Positions 1-5,223 of a stretch of 5,518 nt of DNA are shown in pieces. The stretch is from Amphritea sp. (lineage in GTDB: Bacteria > Pseudomonadota > Gammaproteobacteria > Pseudomonadales > Nitrincolaceae), in assembly GCA_024679635.1 (NCBI GenBank), contig JAIBDA010000088.1, positions 1 through 5,518 on the forward strand, in the 5' to 3' direction. Both the position numbers and the translations under genes were made by a program. A model generated the notes under the pieces. That model was not told the DNA's origin. It searched no databases and saw nothing but the letters and a program-made list of their open reading frames with translations. Every line of letters starts with the position of its first letter. The first letter of the stretch is position 1.

Positions 1-347
1 ATCTGCGGTTTGACCAGCCAGAAGCGTGAGCCCTCAACCAGGATTTCGGCCGCCTCTTTCTCCATTTCAATCATCGCAGTGACGCTTTTCAGGTCCTCAT
101 TGAGTTTCAAACTCTTGATCATTCCGGTGGGCAACCCCCGGTACATAACTTTCGTGACACTGGCTTCAAGCCCTTCGGCAGTTTCAAACTGCACCTCGAT
201 CATAATGCCGGCATCCTGATAACTTTTAATGACCAGCCAGCCGGCTATTAATGCGGCAAGAAAAGGTAGCAGCCAGACGACGGAAGGACCTTTATGACGC
301 TTAATAATGGGCGTAGCGGCACTGTTGTCTGAATCAGAGGTACTCAT
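1..347 (-). CDS. pqiB: PqiB, intermembrane transport MCE protein (N-terminal 115 residues, runs off the left edge)
   Basis: The reading frame starts at the ATG at 347 and stays open to the window edge. A short polar cytoplasmic N-terminus is followed by one membrane anchor at about residues 23-41 (VVWLLPFLAALIAGWLVI). An MCE-type beta domain begins at about residue 47 and shows the typical pattern of Gly-Leu after the first strand (EGLEASVTKVMYRG) and a PTGMIKSLKL segment. In the known family, PqiB is an inner-membrane-anchored protein whose stacked MCE rings form a periplasmic tunnel for lipid traffic between the membranes, working with PqiA and the lipoprotein PqiC. Its ATG overlaps the stop of the upstream pqiA half-gene in an ATGA overlap, so translation is probably coupled. 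Only the first of the expected several MCE domains is visible, so a shorter MlaD-type protein is not strictly excluded, but the PqiA neighbours make PqiB very likely. Confidence 0.9.
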   Translation of the reverse strand, partial: MSTSDSDNSAATPIIKRHKGPSVVWLLPFLAALIAGWLVIKSYQDAGIMIEVQFETAEGLEASVTKVMYRGLPTGMIKSLKLNEDLKSVTAMIEMEKEAAEILVEGSRFWLVKPQ

Positions 348-1009
348 TTGTCATCCTTATGATCTTTACTGACGGGTGGCAAATCCGAGGTTCCATTATC
401 CCAAATCAGCCGGGTATCAAAAGCTATAGCAGAAAACATGGTCAATAATACTACGATGGCAAAAGCGGTGGCGCCATGATTACCCTCAATATGCGCAATA
501 CTACCCAGTTGTACCAGCGCCACGAGAATACCAATAACAAAAATATCCAGCATCGACCAGCGACCGATCCACTCGACGATACGAAACATCGCCGTTTTCT
601 GGCGCAGATTGGTCTGTAAACCAAACTGTACCGTACAGAGCAAAATAGTCAGGGCAATCATTTTTAATACCGGAACGACGATACTGGCGGTCAATACAAC
701 CAGGCCAATCATCAGCATATCTTCTTCAAGCAGGTGGAGTACCCCCCCAAGAATAGTACTGGGTTCTCCCTGGCCAAAGGTTTTAAAGGTCATGATAGGC
801 AACAGGTTTGCCGGTAAGAACAGTAGAATCGAGGCGATCAGACAGGCCCAGCTGATACTCATTGAATTGGCGATTCGGCTATGCAGACGAGCGCCACAGC
901 GATCACAATGTAGCCCTTCCTGACTCAAGTAGTGCAATTTTTCGCAGTCGCTGCAGAGCAGGTAGCCGCTGTCACGGGCTGAGCGGAAAGTGGTTGCTGA
1001 ATCAGTCAT
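344..1009 (-). CDS. pqiA: PqiA-family membrane protein, second half-gene (221 aa)
   Basis: A single PqiA domain. A cytoplasmic Zn-ribbon-like head has paired cysteines C19/C22 and C35/C38 (CSDC and CDRC). Four hydrophobic segments follow at about 52-74, 97-127, 153-170 and 181-198. Family signatures are FLPANLLPIMTF after the first helix and the WSMLDIFVIGIL segment before the third. E. coli PqiA and LetA/YebS are about 420 aa with two such domains; this protein is one domain long. The role known for the family is to act as inner-membrane partner of the MCE protein in lipid transport. I chose ATG 1009 over the ATG at 1078 because the longer form adds 23 basic, non-family residues and lies deep inside the upstream gene. 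With 1009 the two genes overlap by 8 nt. The downstream end overlaps pqiB by 4 nt. The C-terminal tail is charged (SKDHKDDK). Confidence 0.93.
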   Translation of the reverse strand: MTDSATTFRSARDSGYLLCSDCEKLHYLSQEGLHCDRCGARLHSRIANSMSISWACLIASILLFLPANLLPIMTFKTFGQGEPSTILGGVLHLLEEDMLMIGLVVLTASIVVPVLKMIALTILLCTVQFGLQTNLRQKTAMFRIVEWIGRWSMLDIFVIGILVALVQLGSIAHIEGNHGATAFAIVVLLTMFSAIAFDTRLIWDNGTSDLPPVSKDHKDDK

Positions 1010-1637
1010 AGAATCGGCTCTGTTTTCGGTGCAGATCGATCTGGTGCCAGATCTGGTGCGGATTAAAAAAGATACCACTCAGGGTAATGACGATGATAAG
1101 TGCGGCCAGGCTATAGAGCCCCAGGCCAACTTCAAGATCGGCAATATCTTTGAGTTTAATAATGGAGATCAGCACGCCGAGCAGGAATATCTCCAGCATG
1201 CCCCAGCCCCGCAGGTGTTGATAACTATGCATCGCCTGGCGCAATAGTCTGCCTTCCCAGCGGTAGTGGAGAGTGAAACTGATATAGAAAAGAGCGATCA
1301 GTTGTATCAGGGGAACGACAATAGCGAACAGTAGGATAAGCAGAGCAACCACCTCTAGCCCGCCTTCGTATAAAGACAGTGCGCTCTGTAGGATGATTTC
1401 ACTCTGGCTCTGGCCAAAGACATGCAAGCTTAGAATTGGAAACAAGTTGGCCGGAATGAACAGTATAAGTCCTGCTATCGAGAGAGCGAGTAGCCGCTCT
1501 ATACTGTTAAGGGTGGTGTAATATAACAGGGCATGGCAGCGAGGACAGATAACATCCTGATCGGGTTGATTAACTACCCGTTCAATCAACAGATCACATT
1601 CGTGACAGGCGATCAGGTGTTTGGGTGTGCCTTGCAT
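1002..1637 (-). CDS. pqiA: PqiA-family membrane protein, first half-gene (211 aa)
   Basis: First gene of the minus-strand pqi operon. The N-terminal head carries C11/C14 (CHEC) and C31/C34 (CPRC), a likely metal-binding zinc ribbon. Four hydrophobic segments follow at about 48-70, 94-124, 148-162 and 172-190. The motifs FIPANLFPILSLHVFGQ and GWGMLEIFLLGVL are hallmarks of PqiA and parallel those in the next gene, so the two proteins correspond to the two halves of E. coli PqiA. They presumably pair in the inner membrane with PqiB; that pairing is inference. ATG 1637 is preferred to the ATG at 1700, which would overlap the divergent kinase gene and add 21 residues before the Cys-rich head. A weak purine stretch (AGGG) lies about 11 nt before ATG 1637. 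In E. coli the operon is SoxRS-controlled; I see no clear SoxS box here. Confidence 0.93.
   Translation of the reverse strand: MQGTPKHLIACHECDLLIERVVNQPDQDVICPRCHALLYYTTLNSIERLLALSIAGLILFIPANLFPILSLHVFGQSQSEIILQSALSLYEGGLEVVALLILLFAIVVPLIQLIALFYISFTLHYRWEGRLLRQAMHSYQHLRGWGMLEIFLLGVLISIIKLKDIADLEVGLGLYSLAALIIVITLSGIFFNPHQIWHQIDLHRKQSRFYD
1018..1027 (-). promoter_or_regulatory. Ribosome-binding-site candidate for the second pqiA half-gene (GAAAACAGAG)
   Basis: On the minus strand the 10-mer GAAAACAGAG ends 8 nt before ATG 1009. Its ACAGAG end is the only Shine-Dalgarno-like purine stretch there. This position supports 1009 as the start. The same 10-mer precedes two other starts in this window (1675 and 3275). 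Confidence 0.45.
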
Positions 1638-1674
1638 TGTAATATAGGCCCTAATTGAAAGCTGAAAACAGAGT
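1638..1674. promoter_or_regulatory. 37-bp divergent spacer between the pqi operon and the kinase gene
   Basis: Two oppositely oriented start codons (1637 minus, 1675 plus) are separated by only 37 bp, so the promoters of both transcripts must overlap each other or lie inside the opposite coding regions. An AT-rich TAATATA at 1640-1646 can serve as a weak -10 on either strand (TAATAT on plus, TATATT on minus). I found no convincing -35 partner. On minus, TTTTCA lies 16 bp upstream of TATATT, but this would give an almost leaderless mRNA. The promoter assignment is therefore tentative. Confidence 0.35.
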
Positions 1675-2553
1675 ATGCCAGATTTAATACCCCAACCCAT
1701 AGTTGAATGGCTGGAACAGCAGTCCCTGACACTAAATGCGATAAAAATGCTCAGCGGAGGCTGTGTTGCCGATACCTGTAAGCTTAGTCTGCAAAGTTCA
1801 AAAGGTGCCAGGCTTGAACTGGTATTAAAACAGATGCCAGCAAGTTCCTCAGAGTCATTAGCAGCTGAGGCTACCGGGCTGCAGTTCCTGCGTTTGTTGG
1901 AACCGGAAGCTCTTCGTATTCCAGAGGTGATTCTGCAAGAGGGAAGTTCTTTATTACTGGAGTATCTTTCACCGACAGAGCGTTCGATAGGTTTTGATGA
2001 CCAGTTAGCGGTTGGATTAGCGCTACAGCACCGCCATCAAAATCCCCGCTTTGGCTTTTCCCTGGATACTTTCTGCGGTGGTACCCGTCAGCCCAACCAA
2101 TGGCAGAGCGATGGGTTCTGCTTTTATGCTCAACAGCGTTATCAAATATTGGCCCGGCAGTGTTTAGAGCAGGGTTTGATTACTCCTGTACTGTTTGATC
2201 GCTTATTGATACTGAGTGAGTCTCTTTCTCGCTGGTTACCGGAACAGTCAGCGGTGTTGCTGCACGGAGATCTTTGGTCAGGTAATGTGCTGAGCGGGCC
2301 CCGGGGTGAACCTGCCCTGATAGATCCCTCAGCCTATTATGGCTGGGCTGAGGCTGAGTTGGCGATGACGCAAATGTTTGGTGGCTTTAGCCAGCGTTTC
2401 TATCAGGTTTATCTACATCATAGCGACATGCTGCCGGATTGGCGGTCACGTGTGGATCTGTATAATCTCTACCACTATCTGAATCACCTGCTGTTATTTG
2501 GCGGGGCTTATCACCGTGATGTTGAGCGCATTGTGCAGTATTATAGCGGCTAA
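1675..2553 (+). CDS. Fructosamine/ketosamine-3-kinase family protein (YniA-like), 292 aa
   Basis: An aminoglycoside-phosphotransferase-fold kinase of the fructosamine kinase family. A glycine-containing N-lobe segment (LSGGC, residues 26-30) precedes the likely ATP-binding lysine K52 in LVLKQ and the helix glutamate in AAEATGL (about E65). The middle carries the family pattern FGFSLDTFCGG then QPNQW and a FYAQQR helix. The catalytic loop HGDLWSGN is at 197-204 (D199 catalytic base, N204 metal ligand). The metal-binding DPSAYYGWAEAELAM starts at D217, and the end has the typical LYNLYHYLNHLLLFGGAY. Length is normal for the family. Members phosphorylate sugar-derived Amadori adducts on amines, a deglycation step in the cytosol; the substrate of this one is unknown. 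GAAAACAGAG sits only 1 nt before the ATG, so the ribosome site is poor, but there is no better start. pdxH follows after 28 nt. Confidence 0.9.
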   Translation: MPDLIPQPIVEWLEQQSLTLNAIKMLSGGCVADTCKLSLQSSKGARLELVLKQMPASSSESLAAEATGLQFLRLLEPEALRIPEVILQEGSSLLLEYLSPTERSIGFDDQLAVGLALQHRHQNPRFGFSLDTFCGGTRQPNQWQSDGFCFYAQQRYQILARQCLEQGLITPVLFDRLLILSESLSRWLPEQSAVLLHGDLWSGNVLSGPRGEPALIDPSAYYGWAEAELAMTQMFGGFSQRFYQVYLHHSDMLPDWRSRVDLYNLYHYLNHLLLFGGAYHRDVERIVQYYSG

Positions 2554-2581
2554 ATATTATGTACTAACGTTCAGGTTATCT

Positions 2582-3235
2582 ATGAGTCAATCCGATCAGG
2601 GTGATTTTAAAGCCCTGCGCCGTGAATATGTGGCGCAACCTCTTAACCGGTCCGACCTTTCGGCCGATCCCCTGCAGCAGTTTGCTGACTGGATGCAGAC
2701 TGCTACTGAATACAGTCCTGATGATGCTACTTCGATGACACTGGCAACGGCCAGTGCGTCGGGTATGCCGTCGGCACGTATCGTGCTGTTGAAACATTTT
2801 GGCGTTGAAGGATTTGCCTGGTATACCGATTATCGTAGTCGAAAAGGTCAGGAGCTGGCTGAAAATCCTCAGGCTGAACTTATGTTCTACTGGTATGGGC
2901 TTGAGCGGCAAGTACGGATTCAGGGGCGTGTAGAGAAGCTTTCTGCCGAACAAGGTCGAAAGTATTTCAATGAACGCCCTGTTGGAAGTCGACTTAGTGC
3001 TGCTGTGTCTCATCAAAGCGCGGTGGTTGCAAGTCGTGAATCTCTTGAAAAGTCTGTCGAAACGCTGCAACTACAGCATCCGGATGGCGATATTCCGTAT
3101 CCTGAGTTTTGGGGGGGCTACCGCTTGATTCCAACTCATTTCGAGTTTTGGCAGGGGCGGGAGAGTCGGTTACATGATCGATTTAGTTATACCGACGTAG
3201 AAGGCTTGTGGCAGGTTGACCGCCTTTCTCCCTGA
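2582..3235 (+). CDS. pdxH: Pyridoxine/pyridoxamine 5'-phosphate oxidase (217 aa)
   Basis: A cytosolic FMN enzyme that oxidises pyridoxine 5'-phosphate or pyridoxamine 5'-phosphate to pyridoxal 5'-phosphate, the last step of PLP synthesis and salvage. All family blocks are present: SARIVLLKHF (R66, K71), YTDYRSRKGQEL (81-92), ERQVRIQG (109-116), YFNERPVGS (128-136), SHQS (143-146), the WGGYRL block (177-182), EFWQGR (188-193) and RLHDR (196-200). It ends in VDRLSP, where VDRLAP-type endings are usual. By alignment from memory, the substrate residues K72, Y129, R133, S137, R197 and H199 of E. coli correspond here to K71, Y128, R132, S136, R196 and H198, so the enzyme should be active. ATG 2582 is chosen because CAGG lies 6 nt upstream and the family begins there. 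An in-frame ATG at 2498 would add 28 residues overlapping the kinase gene. Confidence 0.97.
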   Translation: MSQSDQGDFKALRREYVAQPLNRSDLSADPLQQFADWMQTATEYSPDDATSMTLATASASGMPSARIVLLKHFGVEGFAWYTDYRSRKGQELAENPQAELMFYWYGLERQVRIQGRVEKLSAEQGRKYFNERPVGSRLSAAVSHQSAVVASRESLEKSVETLQLQHPDGDIPYPEFWGGYRLIPTHFEFWQGRESRLHDRFSYTDVEGLWQVDRLSP

Positions 3236-3274
3236 GTTGACACTTAATTATAGAACTGAAAACAGAGCGAACTA

Positions 3275-3970
3275 ATGACAGAACAGATAACTGAACAGTT
3301 ACTTCCCTGTGTAGAGGTCGAACCTTCAAAGCCTGCGAGCGCGACGGTGATCTGGTTACACGGTCTGGGTGCTGATGGGCATGACTTTGAACCGGTGGTC
3401 CCTGCTTTAAATCTACCAGAATCACTACCCATTAGGTTTGTTTTTCCTAATGCTCCGTCTCAACCAGTAACCGTCAATGGCGGCATGGTAATGCCTGCCT
3501 GGTACGATATTCTGGAAATGAGTATTGATCGTAAAATTGATGTTGATGGTCTGTTAAAGTCAGTGCAGCAGATTGAAGCACTGATTCAACGAGAGATAGA
3601 TAGAGGGATTGCTTCGGATAGAATTGTATTGGCAGGCTTTTCTCAGGGTGGTGCTGTGGCCTATCATGCCGCGCTTTGTTACCCCAGGCCGCTGGCTGGT
3701 TTAATGACATTATCAACTTATATGGCAACAGCTGAGCTGATTGAGCAACAGCGTAGTGATGTTAATCTGAATATTCCTGTGATGATTCATCACGGTACTG
3801 CTGATGATGTGGTGCCAATAAGCTTGGGAACTCAGGCAACAGAAAAATTACAGCAGCTGGGGTATCAGCCCCAGTGGCATAGCTGGCCGATAGATCATGG
3901 GCTCTGTCTTGAAGAAGTAGAGTCTATTGGTGAGTGGCTGGTCCAAACTTTAGAAATGGAAATTAATTAA
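3275..3970 (+). CDS. Carboxylesterase/phospholipase-type alpha/beta hydrolase (231 aa)
   Basis: An alpha/beta hydrolase of the compact bacterial carboxylesterase group, related to EstB-type esterases and acyl-protein thioesterases. It shows the oxyanion-region strand and loop VIWLHGLGADGHDF (25-38) and the FPNAPSQPVTVNGG block (57-70), followed by AWYDI (75-79). The nucleophile elbow is GFSQGG with S123. The acid residue is D177 in HGTADDVVP, and the histidine is H208 in WPIDHGLCLEE. The triad is complete, and there is no signal peptide, so it is probably cytosolic. Family members hydrolyse short acyl esters; the physiological substrate is not predictable. Gly after the catalytic His, where Ser is common, is a minor variation. 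The start is supported by ACAGAG 7 nt upstream. It lies 39 nt after pdxH, and its stop codon directly abuts the next gene's ATG. Confidence 0.93.
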   Translation: MTEQITEQLLPCVEVEPSKPASATVIWLHGLGADGHDFEPVVPALNLPESLPIRFVFPNAPSQPVTVNGGMVMPAWYDILEMSIDRKIDVDGLLKSVQQIEALIQREIDRGIASDRIVLAGFSQGGAVAYHAALCYPRPLAGLMTLSTYMATAELIEQQRSDVNLNIPVMIHHGTADDVVPISLGTQATEKLQQLGYQPQWHSWPIDHGLCLEEVESIGEWLVQTLEMEIN

Positions 3971-4435
3971 ATGAATATCAGCAATGACTGCTATGTCGAG
4001 ATCCACTACGCTCTTTTCAATGAAGAAAAGGAAGTAATGGATGGTTCACGTGGTGGGGAGCCTCTTCCCTATCTGCACGGTCGGGGTAATATTATTCCAG
4101 GTCTGGAAGCGGCGCTTGCCGGAAAACAGCAAGGCGATATCTTCACGATAACGGTAGCGCCTGAGCAGGGCTACGGAGAGCGTGATGAGAGTAAAGTCAG
4201 CATTATTGATGCGGAGTCTTTTGCTGGATTCGATAAGATTGAAGAAGGTTTGTTGTGTCAACTAGAGGGCGAAGATGGTGAGCCGCAACTGGTTACTATT
4301 ACCCTGATTGATGAAGATGAAGTCACAATCGATGCGAACCATCCGTTCGCAGGAAAAACGCTGAATTTCGAAGTCGAAGTAGTGACTGTGCGTGAAGCAA
4401 CAGAAGCTGAACTGCGGGATGGCATTGTTGGATAA
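3971..4435 (+). CDS. slyD: FKBP-type peptidyl-prolyl cis-trans isomerase, short SlyD-like (154 aa)
   Basis: A SlyD-type folding helper: an FKBP prolyl-isomerase domain with an inserted chaperone flap. The FKBP core occupies residues about 1-70 and 120-142, with the signatures PYLHGRGNIIPGLEAALAGK (33-52), VAPEQGYGE (62-70) and the closing DANHPFAGKTLNFEVEVV (121-138). Residues about 71-119 form the insert-in-flap domain that binds unfolded chains. The tail TVREATEAELRDGIVG ends where SlyD proteins of E. coli type continue into a His/Cys-rich metal-binding extension. That tail is absent here, so a nickel or hydrogenase-metallation role is unlikely, while isomerase/chaperone activity is expected in the cytosol. 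The protein is notably acidic. ATG 3971 follows the esterase TAA (3968-3970) with no gap and only a weak GGA upstream, so translational coupling is likely. Confidence 0.92.
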   Translation: MNISNDCYVEIHYALFNEEKEVMDGSRGGEPLPYLHGRGNIIPGLEAALAGKQQGDIFTITVAPEQGYGERDESKVSIIDAESFAGFDKIEEGLLCQLEGEDGEPQLVTITLIDEDEVTIDANHPFAGKTLNFEVEVVTVREATEAELRDGIVG

Positions 4436-4445
4436 ATTGAAAAAT

Positions 4446-4451
4446 AAGGAG
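4446..4451 (+). promoter_or_regulatory. Ribosome binding site (AAGGAG) that fixes the start of the Pmp3-family gene
   Basis: A perfect AAGGAG lies 8 nt before ATG 4460 but only 2 nt before the in-frame TTG at 4454. This decides for the ATG and a 64-aa product. Confidence 0.85.
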
Positions 4452-4459
4452 CGTTGCAA

Positions 4460-4654
4460 ATGCGTTTGATTTTAGCCCTGCTGCTACCCTGGGTGCAGTT
4501 TTTTACTATTGGTAGGCCAATCGCCGGAATAATCTGTTTGGTGCTTCAGCTCACACTGGTCGGCTGGCTGCCAGCAGCCATCTGGTCTGTGTATGCCCTG
4601 AGCCAGTATAAGACCGATAAAAAGATAGAAGCCGCTATTAGTGGGAAAGAGTAA
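4460..4654 (+). CDS. YqaE/Pmp3-family small membrane protein (64 aa)
   Basis: A tiny hydrophobic protein of the YqaE/Pmp3 (UPF0057-like) family. Two membrane segments are visible, about residues 2-17 (RLILALLLPWVQFFTI) and 20-45, the latter including GIICLVLQLTL, GWLPAAIW and SVYAL. A charged cytoplasmic tail KTDKKIEAAISGKE follows. The LLPW...GRP...GWLPAAIWSVYALSQY pattern fits the subfamily found widely in gammaproteobacteria. Eukaryotic and plant members are linked to membrane potential and salt tolerance; the bacterial role is not well defined. It has the strongest ribosome site of the plus-strand genes, suggesting high expression. It comes 24 nt after slyD, so it is either the last gene of that transcript or separately promoted. 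Confidence 0.85.
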   Translation: MRLILALLLPWVQFFTIGRPIAGIICLVLQLTLVGWLPAAIWSVYALSQYKTDKKIEAAISGKE

Positions 4655-4665
4655 TTTTTCCTGGG

Positions 4666-4690
4666 TAAGGGGCTTATTTAACCGCCCTTA
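4666..4690. terminator. Weak hairpin after the Pmp3-family gene (possible terminator)
   Basis: TAAGGG (4666-4671) pairs with CCCTTA (4685-4690) around a 13-nt loop, 11 nt after the stop codon. There is no T-run after the stem, so this is at best a weak or Rho-assisted 3' end. Confidence 0.25.
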
Positions 4691-4713
4691 GCTAACATTG
4701 TTATTTCTCTGAA

Positions 4714-4746
4714 CCGGTGCTTCATTATTTTTTATTGAAGTGCCGG
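4714..4746. terminator. 11-bp stem-loop between convergent genes (possible bidirectional 3' structure)
   Basis: CCGGTGCTTCA (4714-4724) pairs with TGAAGTGCCGG (4736-4746), 11 bp with two G-T wobbles, around an 11-nt AT-only loop. Neither strand has a T-run after the stem, so it is not a canonical intrinsic terminator. Its location between two converging genes fits an mRNA 3'-end structure for either transcript. Confidence 0.35.
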
Positions 4747-4886
4747 GCCGTTTACCCCTCAATGATTTTCCCATCGTCAGTTCGTCGCCTTTTGTCGGCC
4801 GATCAGAATTTCTATGCCTGCATTTCCTACGGCATTTACCATTCCCGATGCTTACTCTTCTAATGCGGTACGTTCACAGTGGTTGA

Positions 4887-5144
4887 TTAAACCTTTTCCT
4901 GCCATTCCATATCGCCAATCTGCACGTTTAACCATTCAAAACCGATTCGTCGGGCCACGGCTGCTGCGCCATCCAGACTTTTGAATTCTCGTTCTTTACG
5001 AGAACGCTGCAGATCAAGTGTCATGACTTCTTTTTGCTTTGTAATGAATTTCAGGCGCCAGCCTCTGGCAATAGAGACCGGTGCTGCCTGGCATGAGTCA
5101 AAGACACCTGCTTTAAAAAGAAGCTTTATTTCTCTCTCTTGCAT
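4887..5144 (-). CDS. Uncharacterised 85-aa protein
   Basis: I do not recognise this protein with confidence. It is real by signals: a perfect AAGGAG 7 nt before the ATG, a sigma70-like promoter upstream and a protein-like composition. It is soluble and basic, with no signal peptide or membrane segment. The visible pattern is a short N-terminal helix (REIKLLFKAGVF), a Cys at 18, then GWRLKFIT and VMTLDLQR, which look like two beta strands. Next come REFKSLDGAAAVARRIGF (52-69), which looks like a turn and amphipathic helix, and a final strand WLNVQI. The 'FKSLD-AAA-ARxIGF' style resembles small proteins I associate with plasmids and integrated elements in proteobacteria, but that is recollection, not proof. 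It reads opposite to the preceding gene row and away from the AT-rich stretch, suggesting a separate unit, possibly part of an accessory region. Confidence 0.75.
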   Translation of the reverse strand: MQEREIKLLFKAGVFDSCQAAPVSIARGWRLKFITKQKEVMTLDLQRSRKEREFKSLDGAAAVARRIGFEWLNVQIGDMEWQEKV

Positions 5145-5151
5145 AATCGTA

Positions 5152-5157
5152 CTCCTT
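5152..5157 (-). promoter_or_regulatory. Ribosome binding site (AAGGAG) of the 85-aa orphan
   Basis: AAGGAG on the minus strand lies 7 nt before ATG 5144. This optimal spacing is the main reason to accept the small gene and its start. Confidence 0.85.
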
Positions 5158-5184
5158 ATATGAAGAATCTCTATTCAATTAAGA

Positions 5185-5213
5185 ATAGTATATATCATTT
5201 TATGATTAATCAA
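5185..5213 (-). promoter_or_regulatory. Sigma70-type promoter for the 85-aa orphan
   Basis: On the minus strand, -35 TTGATT (5208-5213) and -10 TACTAT (5185-5190) are separated by exactly 17 bp. Transcription would begin near 5178, giving a leader of about 33 nt that contains the AAGGAG. The overlapping TATACT with 15-bp spacing is a poorer alternative. Confidence 0.55.
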
Positions 5214-5223
5214 AAGTTAACTT
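5194..5223. repeat. Three adjoining palindromes over the orphan's promoter (operator candidate)
   Basis: ATCAT-TTT-ATGAT (5194-5206), GATTAATC (5204-5211) and AAGTTAACTT (5214-5223) lie side by side. They cover the promoter spacer, the -35 box and the bases just upstream. This is where a repressor would bind, possibly the orphan itself. AT-rich DNA yields short palindromes by chance, so the regulatory reading is inference. Confidence 0.35.

Larger units (their letters stand above)
4655..4886. other. Convergent intergenic gap with two hairpins, no convincing gene
   Basis: This gap separates the convergent Pmp3-family gene and the 85-aa orphan. It contains the two hairpins listed separately and an 8-bp palindrome TCGGCCGA near 4795-4802. 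Several frames are open for 20-70 codons (for example plus-strand 4766-4984), but none has a ribosome site or recognisable protein features. No RNA gene is apparent. Confidence 0.6.

Noticed and set aside
2576..3070. 164-aa minus-strand frame opposite pdxH
   Set aside because: The sense strand encodes all PdxH family motifs; the antisense product is basic and featureless.
4666..4750. Possible retron-like or integron attC-like folded element (CCCTTAGC next to hairpins; ATTTAAC core-like heptamer)
   Set aside because: No reverse transcriptase or integrase gene is in view, no matching GTTRRRY partner was found, and the stems do not form the expected overall fold.
4688..4842. Two tandem minus-strand mini-ORFs (4777-4842, 21 aa, and 4688-4774, 28 aa) downstream of the orphan
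   Set aside because: Their composition looks somewhat protein-like and they are separated by only 2 nt, which could hint at a decayed gene. There is no ribosome site, no recognisable family, and the second runs through the hairpin.
4766..4984. Plus-strand open frame with ATG at 4814 (56 aa)
   Set aside because: No ribosome site, and its 3' half is antisense to the better supported 85-aa gene.
4981..5163. Plus-strand 60-aa frame opposite the 85-aa orphan
   Set aside because: It lacks a ribosome site and lies antisense to a gene with a consensus ribosome site and promoter.
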